From the NCBI RefSeq assembly GCF_033095945.1, contig NZ_AP026800.1, positions 124,001-188,000 of the forward strand: 64,000 nucleotides of DNA. Direction: 5' to 3'. The stretch comes from Bombiscardovia apis. Lineage in GTDB: Bacteria > Actinomycetota > Actinomycetes > Actinomycetales > Bifidobacteriaceae. The position numbers and the translations under genes are program-made. Positions 19,651 through 33,377 of the stretch are shown in pieces. Every line of letters starts with the position of its first letter. The stretch's first letter is position 1. Below the pieces are notes generated by a model, which had not been told where the DNA came from, ran no database searches, and was given only the letters and a program-made list of their open reading frames with translations.

Positions 19651-20412
19651 TTAGGCTGCCTGCTCGCTTGCGATTGTTTCCTCAACGAGCTTGGGTAGCG
19701 CATCTTGAATCGGTTCGCGGATAAGCCGCTTGGCCAGCCGGTCGTATCGCGTGCGTCCCATATTCATAATGGTGATGGGCACTCCCGCTTGGGCAGCCGC
19801 CGGCACAATCGATGCGGCGGGGAACACTTCCAAAGTCGAACCAATCACCCACAACTGGTCTGCTTGCGTGGACAATCGCAGACTTTTCTCCATAGCTCCC
19901 TCGGGCAGTGCCTCGCCAAAGTAGACCACGTCAGTTTTGATTAGCCCGTTGCAAGGCAAATCTCCCTGGTAGTGAAGTTTGCGCCGGCAATGTGGATCGC
20001 TCACTTGGTCGAGCTGGTCCATTATGTCGCTCGTCCGGTAGGGGGCTGCACAAGTCATGCAGTGCGAACTCCCTATTGTTCCGTGCAAATTCACGATAAC
20101 ATCCGGAGAATTTCCTGCCTTCTCGTGCAAGGCATCAAAGTTCTGCGTTGCTAGCAGGCTCAGCATTCCCGCTTCCTCCAGCTTTGCTAGGGCCTTGTGA
20201 GCGATTCCGGGCTGCGCCTTCCACACCGGAGATTCCTTCTGCCAACGCCAGGAGTATTCGCGCGCTGCCTTACTATGCAAAAAAGCTTCAATGTCATAAA
20301 CCTGCATCTGGTCTGGGTGTTTGGTCCACACTCCATCTGGTCCTCGAAAGTCAGGTATGCCTGCCGAAGTTGAGATGCCCGCTCCAGTTAGTACTGCTAT
20401 ATGTGTGCTCAT
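19651..20412 (-). CDS. cobB: NAD-dependent protein deacylase, Sir2 family
   Basis: 253 residues. GAGISTSAGIPDFRGPDGVW is the NAD-binding signature, TQNFDALHE holds the conserved Gln-Asn-x-Asp, and VNLHGTIGS contains the catalytic His. A zinc module follows with CMTC and two later Cys (HCRRK, LPCNG); the spacing is wider than in E. coli CobB. Removes acyl groups from lysines, producing nicotinamide and O-acetyl-ADP-ribose, in the cytoplasm. It is convergent with otsAB and divergent from the rRNA operon. Confidence 0.92.
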   Translation of the reverse strand: MSTHIAVLTGAGISTSAGIPDFRGPDGVWTKHPDQMQVYDIEAFLHSKAAREYSWRWQKESPVWKAQPGIAHKALAKLEEAGMLSLLATQNFDALHEKAGNSPDVIVNLHGTIGSSHCMTCAAPYRTSDIMDQLDQVSDPHCRRKLHYQGDLPCNGLIKTDVVYFGEALPEGAMEKSLRLSTQADQLWVIGSTLEVFPAASIVPAAAQAGVPITIMNMGRTRYDRLAKRLIREPIQDALPKLVEETIASEQAA

Positions 20413-20559
20413 ATTCCTGTCTTACCACCTCACCGCAGCCACGAAACGCCCGGAGGAAAAGCTTCTCACTTATTCTTTTGACTCATCTTGGCCGTATTGC
20501 TGCTATTCCGAGGCAAATGACACCGTTGTAACGACACGCCGCTAAGGCTTTGTTATTAC

Positions 20560-20877
20560 TGGACTTTATCTACTTTCCCGGGGGCCGATTTGCGTTTCCG
20601 CTCCCTTTTGGGTAAGTTTATCTCTTGCCGCTTGGCACTGCAACTTCCGCTTCAAATTGGTAAGTTCAAGTGCTTATGTGACTGTGGTTTGAGAACTCAA
20701 TAGTGTGTTTGTACTACTTTTTATAGTTTTTTATTGTCAGTCTGACGCTGGCCTACGTTTGTAGGTACATGAGAGTGTTTAATTGGTGTCGGGTTTATTT
20801 GTGGGGCCAATCTCCTTTTTGGGGGTTGGTTCTTGTCAGTTTTATAGAAGAGTCATTAGATTGGCCTTTTACATTTT
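20560..20877 (+). promoter_or_regulatory. rRNA operon leader region
   Basis: No gene. The region between the sirtuin and 16S holds the rrn promoter(s) and leader. TTTGAGAACTCAATAGTGTG at 20688-20707 is the leader element widely seen upstream of actinobacterial 16S genes (antitermination/processing), and a related TTTGAGAACTGGATAGTG recurs in the 16S-23S spacer at 22624. I could not fix a single promoter. Confidence 0.5.
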
Positions 20878-25872
<4,995 letters not shown>

Positions 25873-26056
25873 ACGCTCTTGTTTGGGTGTGGTTCAGTAA
25901 GAGCATTATTTCTATCAGATGATACTGGTTGATATGAGTATCAAGGTCGTTCTGCGGGCAGTCATGAAATAGTGAAAAGTTGTCATACTTTGCGTCTACT
26001 AGCCGGTTCTCTTACCAGCACCCAGTGGCCAGTGGTTATTGGTTATAATTAAAGAT

Positions 26057-26174
26057 TTGCGGTGGTCATAGCCTGGGGGAAACGCCCGGTTCCATTCCGA
26101 ACCCGGAAGCTAAGGCCCAGCACGGCAATGGTACTGCACTCGGAAGGGTGTGGGAGAGTAGCACACCGCCGCAT
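26057..26174 (+). rRNA. rrf: 5S ribosomal RNA
   Basis: 5' TTGCGGTGG pairs with 3' CACCGCCGCA; internal CCATTCCGAACCCGGAAGCTAAG is the 5S loop B/C signature. About 118 nt, 185 nt after 23S. Confidence 0.95.
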
Positions 26175-26184
26175 CACACGTTAA

Positions 26185-26225
26185 GGAGAGGTCCTATCAG
26201 ACAACACGTTTGGTAGGACCTCTCC
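26185..26225 (+). terminator. rRNA operon terminator hairpin
   Basis: GGAGAGGTCCTA (26185-26196) pairs perfectly with TAGGACCTCTCC (26214-26225). No T run follows. Confidence 0.7.
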
Positions 26226-26380
26226 ACATATATGTAGCCTTTCAGTAATCTCACTCACACGGCTTGACATACCAGCTAATAAGCAGCCAAGCACAGACAG
26301 TGTAGTGCCCACGCTTGGTGCACTATTGTTTCCAAGCAAATCCGGTATCAAAGTAAGAAGTGATTGCTCGATAGGCTGAA

Positions 26381-26426
26381 AATAGCGGCCACTCACTGCT
26401 AAGCAAGCATGTGAGTGGCCGCTATT
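26381..26426. repeat. Perfect 16-bp inverted repeat between the rrn operon and an AKR remnant
   Basis: The arms 26381-26396 (AATAGCGGCCACTCAC) and 26411-26426 are exact reverse complements; the 14-nt loop can pair further (TGCT/AGCA). It lies just before a truncated gene. It could be a terminator acting in either direction or the edge of a lost element; the 230 nt between rrn and here hold no gene. Confidence 0.6.
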
Positions 26427-26457
26427 CGTTGTCTTCAGGGGTGGTTTATGTCAGAAA

Positions 26458-26769
26458 TTGCGACCCGATCGGAAGATGAGCATCCAAGCTTGGAGCCCCT
26501 TCCAATATGGCTTCTTTGAAGGAGTATTCCTCGACAATCCCAAGTTCCCCGCGCTCAATGCCAAGTTGGGGCAGCTTGCAAGTAAGTATGGGGTGGAGCC
26601 GAGCGCTATTGCTGTGGCATGGATTCTGCGACATCCTGCCGGCTTCCAGGTGCTGCTGGGATCAATGACTCCTGAGCGCATTGGTCAGATGGCTGCGAGC
26701 GGCGACGTGAATCTCAGTGCTCAAGAGTGGTATGACCTCTATACCGCTGCCGGCAACGACCTTCCCTAA
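26458..26769 (+). pseudogene. Aldo/keto reductase, C-terminal remnant
   Basis: Only ~100 residues remain. MSIQAWSPFQYGFFEGVFLD followed by NPKFPALNAKL and a region ending NLSAQEWYDLYTAAG matches the last third of the YdhF-like aldo/keto reductases. The N-terminal part with the Asp/Tyr/Lys/His catalytic tetrad is absent, and the sequence upstream is the inverted repeat and rrn spacer, so the barrel cannot form. No ribosome site suits the TTG at 26458. A decayed gene left beside the rRNA operon. Confidence 0.75.
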
Positions 26770-26846
26770 GCGTCAGTTGGCCTCCTGCTGTCTCGGTTTG
26801 ACATACACTAGAAGGGCAAGCCAAGCCGGGAGGGAGCGTTAGTAGT

Positions 26847-27095
26847 ATGCACTATTTTGAGCCCAAACGCTGCGCTTCCACGTCTAAGATTATGTACCAC
26901 GACAAGCTGGCAGCCCAGCGCGCGGCCGATCTTAGTTTGATTGAGCGTGGGGCCCAGCTGTGGGTTTATCGTTGTCAATACTGCGGCTCTTGGCACTTAA
27001 CCAGCCATGATCCTGAAGGATATTTGCCAACGGTGAGCCGGGGCCCAGCTAAGCCGCGCTCGCGCAAACGTGGGTTTAAACCTCGACGCAAGTAA
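26847..27095 (+). CDS. Small basic protein with one CxxC zinc-knuckle-like motif
   Basis: 82 residues. GGGAGGGAG lies upstream of the ATG. Centre: YRCQYCGSWHLTSH, a Cys-x2-Cys with two downstream His that could form a zinc site. The C-terminal ~20 residues are Arg/Lys-rich (KPRSRKRGFKPRRK), so nucleic acid binding is plausible. An early Cys (KRCAST) also occurs. I do not recognise a named family; similar short proteins occur in actinobacteria and phages. Confidence 0.65.
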   Translation: MHYFEPKRCASTSKIMYHDKLAAQRAADLSLIERGAQLWVYRCQYCGSWHLTSHDPEGYLPTVSRGPAKPRSRKRGFKPRRK

Positions 27096-27162
27096 ACTTG
27101 TGGTTCTCCAGCTTGGAACCATGCTGTGGGTGGTAAGAAAACTCAGCCGTATCTCATAAGAA

Positions 27163-27201
27163 CTTTGGGGCGCTCGCATGCAATATGAGAGCGCCCCAAA
27201 G
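27163..27201. terminator. Bidirectional hairpin terminator
   Basis: CTTTGGGGCGCT (27163-27174) pairs perfectly with AGCGCCCCAAAG (27190-27201). It lies between the small basic protein gene and the end of the nitroreductase gene and could serve both. Confidence 0.7.
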
Positions 27202-27215
27202 CTGTAAAAATCTTG

Positions 27216-28055
27216 TTATTTGCTCAAATCGAAGCCTTGGCGCTCAATTGAGGGTGCCATCGGTGAGTGGTTGTCTTTGATACTCAGCGCCTTGTCTGCC
27301 ATGATTTGGCTGAAGGTCTTGCGGGGTGCATCCACGTGGCGTATGTCGTGGTAATACTTGAGTACTCTCTGGTCGAACTCGTCGAGAGCTTGGCGAATTT
27401 CGTCTTGGCTGGCCCGCTGGTAGCTGTTGGTGAAAATCTGTGCGCGCTGAGGCATACGAGGCTTGGGATCGGGCGCTTGCGCAGGCTTGCCGATGGCTAG
27501 CCCCAAGACGGGGTAGACCAGCTTAGGTAGCTGAAGCAAGTCAATGAGCGTATCGGGGTCGTTGATGACTGAGCCTAAAATGACGCAACCGAGTCCGAGA
27601 GAATTGGCTGCCGTCTCCATGGCGTGCAAAGCCAAAACGGCGTCGTTTTGCGCCTGCAAGAAGGCATAGCTGGTGTTTAAGATGAAGCCCTCGTCTTCCG
27701 TGCTCACCTCGGGTGCCTCGGCGGCGATAAGGTCAGCATTACGTCTCTGGTCAGCTAGGAAAATGTAGAGCAGGGGAGCCTGAGCGATGTAGGGCTGGTG
27801 GGATTCCTTGGCGATAGTAGCCAAGAGCTCTGGGTCGCTCACGCGGATGGCGGACCACTCGTTGAAATAGCGGCTGGTGGCTGCGTGTTGGGCCGTCAAC
27901 TCTAGCAATTCCACCGTCTTTGGAGGAATAGGCGTGCTGTCGAAGGCACGGATAGTGCGGCGCTCAAGCAGTGTTTGAATAGTGCTGTTAGGTACCTCTT
28001 GTTCGGCCGAGATGTTGTCCGGAAGATCCGGCGATGCAATAGTGGAATCTGTCAT
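27216..28055 (-). CDS. Nitroreductase-family oxidoreductase
   Basis: 279 residues from ATG 28055; the frame extends to a TTG at 28106 but the family homology starts only at LLERRTIRAFDSTPIP, an FMN-binding Arg-rich motif. Further motifs: AATSRYFNEWSAIRV near the N-terminus, ALHAMETAANSLGLGCVILGS in the middle (flavin phosphate region), and VLGLAIGKPAQAPDPKPRMP, typical of NfsA-like proteins. FMN-dependent NAD(P)H enzymes of this type reduce nitro compounds or flavins; the natural substrate is unknown. No clear Shine-Dalgarno, so possibly leaderless. Confidence 0.85.
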   Translation of the reverse strand: MTDSTIASPDLPDNISAEQEVPNSTIQTLLERRTIRAFDSTPIPPKTVELLELTAQHAATSRYFNEWSAIRVSDPELLATIAKESHQPYIAQAPLLYIFLADQRRNADLIAAEAPEVSTEDEGFILNTSYAFLQAQNDAVLALHAMETAANSLGLGCVILGSVINDPDTLIDLLQLPKLVYPVLGLAIGKPAQAPDPKPRMPQRAQIFTNSYQRASQDEIRQALDEFDQRVLKYYHDIRHVDAPRKTFSQIMADKALSIKDNHSPMAPSIERQGFDLSK

Positions 28056-28176
28056 GCATCTATTGTGACTACGCAAGAGAGAAAAATACAAGTCAAATGT
28101 GGTCAATTAAGCATTTTAGTATGCGATATTGCTTACATTTAATTGCGCTCGCAACTGTGTAAGGGCGAAAATGACC

Positions 28177-28554
28177 TTATTTGCGGCTGTGGAGGCGGTC
28201 TACTAGGGCCTGTGAGCCCTTGTTAGAGACCTGAGAGACTACGGCTGCGAATGCCGCAGACAGGCCCGCAAACACGATGCTGGCGATGAATCCTTCTTGC
28301 TGCTCGCCGCTATCGTTGCCCTCAATACCGCCCCGGCTCCTGCTCACATTTTTATCCCAAACAGACTTAAAAATTCTGCCGAAGACTAAACCTGCCAAGC
28401 TAGGAATGGCAAACTTGAGCAGCTTGTCTCCCAGTGAGTCGGGATCCATCCTCACTTGTGTCCGCATGGCATTGACCTTCTCATCTATAGCTTGGAACTG
28501 GGCTACCGCCTTGTCGGCAGTAGCGTTTAACTGGCTTCCATCCGCTTGGCTCAT
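28177..28554 (-). CDS. DUF4235 domain membrane protein
   Basis: 125 residues from ATG 28554 behind GGGGT. The N-terminal half is a short coiled segment (FQAIDEKVNAMRTQ). LLKFAIPSLAGLVFGRIFKSVWDK and GFIASIVFAGLSAAFAAVVSQVSNKGSQALVDRLH match the DUF4235 family, which has two hydrophobic helices split by a charged loop. Function unknown. The start codon is 72 nt from that of the divergent phosphoglycerate-mutase-like gene. Confidence 0.75.
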   Translation of the reverse strand: MSQADGSQLNATADKAVAQFQAIDEKVNAMRTQVRMDPDSLGDKLLKFAIPSLAGLVFGRIFKSVWDKNVSRSRGGIEGNDSGEQQEGFIASIVFAGLSAAFAAVVSQVSNKGSQALVDRLHSRK

Positions 28555-28626
28555 ACCCCTATTATGGCACAGTCCCCATGCAAGAGTTCGGCTGCCGACG
28601 ACTTGGGCCAATGTTATGGTAAACCC

Positions 28627-29328
28627 ATGGAACATACAGGAGATTTGTCGGGCGAAGAGGCTGAACAACGAGGCTGTTTAGTTCTCTTACGGCACGGCGA
28701 GACGCAGTGGAGTAGGTCGGGTCAATATACTGGGCGCACGGACTTGCCGCTGGTGAGCGACGGGCGGGAGCAAGCTCGGGCAGCGGGCGAGCGTTTGGCA
28801 GCCGAGTTTCCTCAAGGTTTTGACGAAGGCTATATGTTTGCTAGTCCACTGAGCAGGGCTCAAGAGACGGCTGCTTTAGCGGGTTTTCCCGGCGTGCGGA
28901 CGTTCAACGATTTGGTTGAGTGGGATTATGGCCGGGCCGAGGGGCGCAGGCCTACCCAGGTGGCGCAAATGCTGGGCTGGGGCTGGGATTTATGGAGTGA
29001 TGGCCCGCAGTCAATCGACGAGAGCTTGGGTGGCGTCTGGCAAGCCCCGTTGCCGGAGGGTGGGAGCGTTGTAGTGCCAGGCAATAGTGGCGAATCTTTA
29101 CAAGAAGTGGCCGAGCGAGCTATGGGGTTAGTGCGTTACGCGCAGCCTATGGTTGAGGCTGGGCACCGGGTGTTGTTTGTGGCTCATGCCCATATTTTAC
29201 GCATAGTGACTACGCAGTGGATGGGGCTGGATGCGGCTCAAGCCCAGCGTTTTCGCTTAGATACGGCCCACTATGCAGTGCTTTCCCGCTATCATGGTGA
29301 TAACGTCTTGAAGGCGTGGAATCGCTGA
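28627..29328 (+). CDS. Histidine phosphatase (phosphoglycerate mutase-like)
   Basis: 233 residues from ATG 28627. LVLLRHGETQWSRSGQYTGRTDLPL is the catalytic RHG motif with the phosphorylated His; SPLSRAQETA carries the second Arg, and VLFVAHAHILRI holds the second active-site His. VEWDYGRAEGRR matches the EWDYG pattern of acid-phosphatase-type members. The glycolytic mutase is usually longer at the C-terminus, so this is more likely a broad phosphatase. Start has no ribosome site; TATGGT 11 nt upstream could be a -10 box for a leaderless mRNA. Confidence 0.85.
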   Translation: MEHTGDLSGEEAEQRGCLVLLRHGETQWSRSGQYTGRTDLPLVSDGREQARAAGERLAAEFPQGFDEGYMFASPLSRAQETAALAGFPGVRTFNDLVEWDYGRAEGRRPTQVAQMLGWGWDLWSDGPQSIDESLGGVWQAPLPEGGSVVVPGNSGESLQEVAERAMGLVRYAQPMVEAGHRVLFVAHAHILRIVTTQWMGLDAAQAQRFRLDTAHYAVLSRYHGDNVLKAWNR

Positions 29329-29403
29329 AGTCAGTAGAGATATGCGTGCGTGGTACACGAGGAAGTGCAGACAGGCTCGCGCACATGCCGTATGCGGTTA
29401 TAG

Positions 29404-29433
29404 AGGTACGCTGATGCTGGCATTAGCGTACCT
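29404..29433. terminator. Near-perfect 30-nt palindrome downstream of the phosphatase gene
   Basis: AGGTACGCT/AGCGTACCT arms continue into GATGC/GCATT; the only two mismatches are of the G-U type, so an RNA stem of ~14 bp forms. No T run follows. The rest of 29329-29651 is the dnaK regulatory region. Confidence 0.55.
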
Positions 29434-29509
29434 AATTGGGGTATTTCCTTGCCTTTCTCAAAAAATCAAAAAACTTGTTGACTGTGGGAATAAAAAGTTG
29501 CCTTACGAA

Positions 29510-29530
29510 GTTGAGTGATGTAGGCTCAAG
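29510..29530 (+). promoter_or_regulatory. HAIR element (HspR operator) upstream of dnaK
   Basis: GTTGAGT-GATGTAG-GCTCAAG matches the HspR inverted repeat CTTGAGT-N7-ACTCAAG at 12 of 14 positions. It is about 120 nt before the dnaK start. TTGACT at 29478 could be a -35 box just upstream. HspR, encoded at the end of the cluster, should repress from here and release on heat shock. Confidence 0.8.
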
Positions 29531-29651
29531 TTTTAGAGCGGTCGATACGAGGACTTGAATACAGGAATCGTGGCCGCGGCAAATGCGAGCAGTAAGCGTA
29601 TAAATAAGCGTTGCTCTTAAGGTGTGACGCGCATAAGCCAGGAGGCAAGAT

Positions 29652-31517
29652 ATGTCACGTGCAGTAGGCATTGATTTAGGAACTACGAATTCCTGCATTG
29701 CAACACTTGAAGGTGGCGAGCCCACCGTTATCGTCAACGCAGAAGGCGCTCGCACTACGCCCTCAGTGGTGGCGTTCAGCAAGTCCGGCGAGATTCTCGT
29801 GGGCGAAGTTGCCAAGCGTCAGGCCGTTACTAACGTGGACCGCACTATTAGCTCGGTCAAGCGCCATATTGGCACTGATTGGACGGTTGATATTGATGGC
29901 AAGAAGTGGACTCCTCAGGAGATTTCCGCTCAGATTTTGATGAAGCTCAAGAGGGATGCAGAGGCATACCTGGGCGAGCCAGTTACCGATGCTGTCATTA
30001 CCTGCCCTGCCTATTTCAACGATGCTCAGCGCCAGGCCACTAAGGACGCCGGCAAAATTGCTGGTTTGAACGTGCTTCGTATTATCAACGAGCCCACCGC
30101 AGCTGCTTTGGCTTACGGTTTGGAAAAGGGCAAGGAAGACGAGCGCATCTTGGTCTTCGATTTGGGCGGCGGTACGTTCGACGTTTCCCTGCTCGAAATT
30201 GGCAAGGACGACGACGGCTTCTCGACCATTCAGGTGCAGGCTACCAACGGAGACAACAAGCTGGGCGGCGACGACTGGGATCAGAAGATTATCGACTGGC
30301 TGGTCGGCGAAGTTAAAAACAAGTATGGCGTTGATTTGTCGAAGGACAAGATTGCTCTGCAGCGCCTGAAGGAAGCCGCTGAGCAGGCCAAGAAGGAGCT
30401 TTCCTCCTCCACTTCGACCAGCATCTCCATGCAGTATTTGGCTATGACCCCTGACGGTACTCCTGTGCACTTGGACGAGACTTTGACCCGCGCTCGTTTT
30501 GAAGACATGAGCTCTGACCTGCTGGGTCGCTGCCGTACTCCCTTCAACAACGTGCTCTCTGACGCTGGTATTTCAGTGCAAGATATCGACCACGTCGTAC
30601 TGGTTGGTGGATCCACACGTATGCCGGCCGTCAAGGAACTGGTGAAGGAGCTGACTGGCGGTAAGGAAGCCAACCAGACCGTGAACCCCGATGAGGTTGT
30701 GGCTGTTGGTGCTGCTGTGCAGTCTGGCGTGATTAAGGGCGACCGTAAGGATGTGCTCCTGATTGATGTGACCCCGCTTTCGCTGGGCATTGAGACCAAG
30801 GGCGGCATCATGACTAAGCTCATTGACCGCAACACAGCCATTCCCACTAAGCGCTCTGAAGTCTTCTCCACAGCTGAAGACAACCAGCCTTCCGTATTGA
30901 TTCAGGTCTACCAAGGTGAGCGTGAGTTCGCCCGCGACAACAAGCCTTTGGGCACTTTCGAGCTGACCGGTATTGCTCCGGCTCCTCGCGGTGTGCCCCA
31001 GATTGAGGTCACCTTCGACATCGATGCTAACGGCATTGTGCACGTATCCGCTAAGGACAAGGGCACTGGCAAGGAGCAGTCGATGACCATCACGGGCGGT
31101 TCCGCACTGCCTCAAGATGAGATCGACAAGATGGTTAAGGAAGCTCAGGCACACGAGGCTGAAGACAAGCAGAAGCGCGAAGAGGCAGATGTGCGCAACA
31201 GCGCTGAAGCCGCAGCTTACCAAACCGAGAAGCTGGTCTCTGACAACAAAGACAAGATTTCTGAGGATGTTGCTAAGGAAGTAACCGACAAGGTTAACGA
31301 CCTGAAGGAAGCTCTCAAGGGCGACGACATGGAGAAGATTAAGTCTGCTCAGAGCGAGCTGATGACTTCCGCTCAGAAGATTGGCGAGGCCCTCTACGCT
31401 CAGCAGGGTGCAGATGCTGCGGGTGCTGCTGGCGCTGACTCTGCTCCGAGCTCGTCTGACGACGACGTGGTAGATGCCGAAGTCGTGGACGACGATGAGA
31501 AGAAGGATGGCGAGTGA
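29652..31517 (+). CDS. dnaK: Chaperone protein DnaK (Hsp70)
   Basis: 621 residues, full length. [12 protein letters not shown] at the N-terminus binds the ATP phosphates, [15 protein letters not shown] is the second phosphate loop, and [12 protein letters not shown] the adenosine motif. The substrate-binding domain starts near residue 365 ([14 protein letters not shown]). The C-terminal tail is acidic ([16 protein letters not shown]). It lacks the insertion of ~24 residues found in the Gram-negative ATPase domain, as expected for Gram-positives. Shine-Dalgarno CAGGAGG precedes the ATG. First gene of dnaK-grpE-dnaJ-hspR. Confidence 0.98.
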   Translation: MSRAVGIDLGTTNSCIATLEGGEPTVIVNAEGARTTPSVVAFSKSGEILVGEVAKRQAVTNVDRTISSVKRHIGTDWTVDIDGKKWTPQEISAQILMKLKRDAEAYLGEPVTDAVITCPAYFNDAQRQATKDAGKIAGLNVLRIINEPTAAALAYGLEKGKEDERILVFDLGGGTFDVSLLEIGKDDDGFSTIQVQATNGDNKLGGDDWDQKIIDWLVGEVKNKYGVDLSKDKIALQRLKEAAEQAKKELSSSTSTSISMQYLAMTPDGTPVHLDETLTRARFEDMSSDLLGRCRTPFNNVLSDAGISVQDIDHVVLVGGSTRMPAVKELVKELTGGKEANQTVNPDEVVAVGAAVQSGVIKGDRKDVLLIDVTPLSLGIETKGGIMTKLIDRNTAIPTKRSEVFSTAEDNQPSVLIQVYQGEREFARDNKPLGTFELTGIAPAPRGVPQIEVTFDIDANGIVHVSAKDKGTGKEQSMTITGGSALPQDEIDKMVKEAQAHEAEDKQKREEADVRNSAEAAAYQTEKLVSDNKDKISEDVAKEVTDKVNDLKEALKGDDMEKIKSAQSELMTSAQKIGEALYAQQGADAAGAAGADSAPSSSDDDVVDAEVVDDDEKKDGE

Positions 31518-31518
31518 T

Positions 31519-32184
31519 ATGCCTGCCTTCAATAAGGACGATTATTTGAATGGCATGTCGGACGCCGAGTCGCTCAAGGGCGACCCGGCGTCCGCCGGAA
31601 GTAGTGATTCCGGCGAGCATGCCAAGGCTGACAACCAGACGAGTCAAGCCCGGCAATCAGCTCAGGGCCAGGAGCAAGGTGACCAGAGTCAGACTGCCAA
31701 GGCTGCTGAAGGTGAACAGCAGGCAGACGGACAAGAGGAAAGCTTGACACCATTGGGACAGGCCAAGAAGGAAGCGGCAGACTACTTGGACGCTCTCCAG
31801 CGAGAGCGCGCACAGTTTGTCAACTACCGCAACCGCACAGCCAAGGAGCAAGAAACCTTCCGTCAGCACGGCATTATCGACGTATTGACGGCCCTCCTGC
31901 CCGCACTTGACGACATTGATCGCATTCGCGAGCACGATGGGCTCAACGACTCCTTCCAAGCCGTGGCTTCCAAGATTGACAAGACCTTCGAGAAGTTTGG
32001 CGTGGAGAAGTTTGGCGAAAAAGGCGAAGAGTTCGACCCCACTAAGCATGAGGCCATCTTGCATAAGCCCGATTCAGAAGCCAGCAAAGAGACGGTCGAT
32101 ACCGTTGTAGAAGCCGGCTACAAGATTGGGGATCGCGTTATTCGTGCCGCCCGAGTCGTAGTGGCTTCTCCTCAGGAGCAGTAG
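31519..32184 (+). CDS. grpE: Nucleotide exchange factor GrpE
   Basis: 221 residues, ATG one base after the dnaK stop. The first ~80 residues are a charged, disordered Gln/Glu-rich extension, then a long coiled coil (EAADYLDALQRERAQFVNYRNRTAKEQ) and the C-terminal beta domain with FDPTKHEAILHKPD and a GYKIGDRVIRAARVVV ending that fit the GrpE signature. It releases ADP from DnaK. Tight spacing implies translational coupling. Confidence 0.95.
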   Translation: MPAFNKDDYLNGMSDAESLKGDPASAGSSDSGEHAKADNQTSQARQSAQGQEQGDQSQTAKAAEGEQQADGQEESLTPLGQAKKEAADYLDALQRERAQFVNYRNRTAKEQETFRQHGIIDVLTALLPALDDIDRIREHDGLNDSFQAVASKIDKTFEKFGVEKFGEKGEEFDPTKHEAILHKPDSEASKETVDTVVEAGYKIGDRVIRAARVVVASPQEQ

Positions 32185-32248
32185 CAGCATCGACAGGCAT
32201 CTGAATCAAGTAACTAATACAACAAGACGATGAAGAAAGGAGACATAG

Positions 32249-33268
32249 ATGGCTGAGAATGAATGGCTCAATAAGGACTTCTACAAAGTCCTCGGTGTCT
32301 CCAAAGATGCCAGCGATGCGGACATAACCAAGGCTTACCGCAAGCTCGCCCGCCAGTATCATCCAGATTTGAACAAGACAAAGGAAGCTGAAGAGAAGTT
32401 CAAGGACATTTCCGAAGCCTACGATGTGTTGAACAATAAGGATGAACGCAAGAAGTACGACGCTATCCGCCAGTTTGGCATGGGGGGTGCGCGCTTTGCG
32501 GGCGGTTCTGCTGGCTCAGCAGGAGGGTTCTCAGCTGAGGACATCTTCGGCTCGATGTTTGGCGGCGGTGCTGGCAACTCTGGTGGAAGCAGGATTCGCT
32601 TCTCCAATAGCGGGGGAGGACCAGATCTTTCTGATCTCTTTTCGGCTTTCGGTGGTGGTGCTGCCGGTGCTGGAAACTTTGGCGGTGCCGGCTACAGCGA
32701 CTATGCCGAGCCGCCCAGACCAGCTAAGGGCGCTGACCGGACGTCTAGCGTCAAGCTGACCTTCCGGCAGGCAGTCAAGGGAGCTACGGTTTCCTTGAGC
32801 GCAGGCGGCAGCAAGTTCAAGACCCACATTCCGGCAGGAGTCAAAGACGGCCAAAAGATTCGATTGGCTGGCAAAGGGCATGCCGGAGTCAACGGTGGCG
32901 CCAACGGTGATTTGTATTTGAAGATTGCTGTGGAACCCAGTAGTCGCTTCACTATGCGAGACAAAGACATAGTGATGACGCTGCCGGTCACCGCTTCGGA
33001 GGCTGCCTTGGGCGCTAAGGTGCAGGCGCGCGATATGGATGGCGAGCTGGTGACCGTTAAGGTACCGGCAGGCTCATCTACTGGCGACGAGGTGCGCTTG
33101 AGTGGGCTGGGAGTGCAGGACAGGCGGGGCGCAGGCGATCTAGTAGCTTCGCTCTCCATCCGCATGCCCCACAAACTCAGCCTCTCTGCTAAGCATGCTA
33201 TGAAGGAGTTTGCGAAGGCTAGTGCAGACTTCGGGAGCCAAGTAGCAGATGAACGAATGAAAATCTGA
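32249..33268 (+). CDS. dnaJ: DnaJ-type co-chaperone without zinc finger
   Basis: 339 residues. J domain at 9-75 with the HPD tripeptide (YHPDLNKT). A Gly/Phe-rich linker ([23 protein letters not shown]) follows to ~165, then the C-terminal beta-sandwich substrate domains ([49 protein letters not shown]). The four CxxCxGxG zinc-finger repeats of type I DnaJ are missing, so it is a type II (CbpA-like) J protein. AAGGAG precedes the ATG. It stimulates DnaK ATPase and delivers substrates. Confidence 0.95.
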   Translation: MAENEWLNKDFYKVLGVSKDASDADITKAYRKLARQYHPDLNKTKEAEEKFKDISEAYDVLNNKDERKKYDAIRQFGMGGARFAGGSAGSAGGFSAEDIFGSMFGGGAGNSGGSRIRFSNSGGGPDLSDLFSAFGGGAAGAGNFGGAGYSDYAEPPRPAKGADRTSSVKLTFRQAVKGATVSLSAGGSKFKTHIPAGVKDGQKIRLAGKGHAGVNGGANGDLYLKIAVEPSSRFTMRDKDIVMTLPVTASEAALGAKVQARDMDGELVTVKVPAGSSTGDEVRLSGLGVQDRRGAGDLVASLSIRMPHKLSLSAKHAMKEFAKASADFGSQVADERMKI

Positions 33269-33278
33269 ATAAGGGTCC

Positions 33279-33310
33279 GGGAGTAGGAAGCCGCTTAAGG
33301 CCCTACTCCC
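33279..33310 (+). terminator. Hairpin between dnaJ and hspR
   Basis: GGGAGTAGG (33279-33287) pairs with CCTACTCCC (33302-33310). There is no clear T run, so it may attenuate rather than fully stop transcription into hspR. Confidence 0.5.
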
Positions 33311-33341
33311 GACTTGTATATACGGCAACCGCTCGCCCCTT

Positions 33342-33350
33342 GGGGGGGGG
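33342..33350 (+). repeat. 9-nt G tract in the dnaJ-hspR gap
   Basis: Nine G in the 109-nt dnaJ-hspR spacer, 27 nt before the hspR ATG and about 20 nt after a possible TATATA -10 box. Length changes would alter promoter spacing or the mRNA leader, not a reading frame. Confidence 0.6.
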
Positions 33351-33377
33351 CTGGCACAAGTGCTGGGAGGTGAGAGT

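Noticed and set aside
19651..20412. Sirtuin as part of a defence system (ThsA/DSR-like)
   Set aside because: Stand-alone 253-residue class with standard CobB motifs and housekeeping neighbours; no effector domain.
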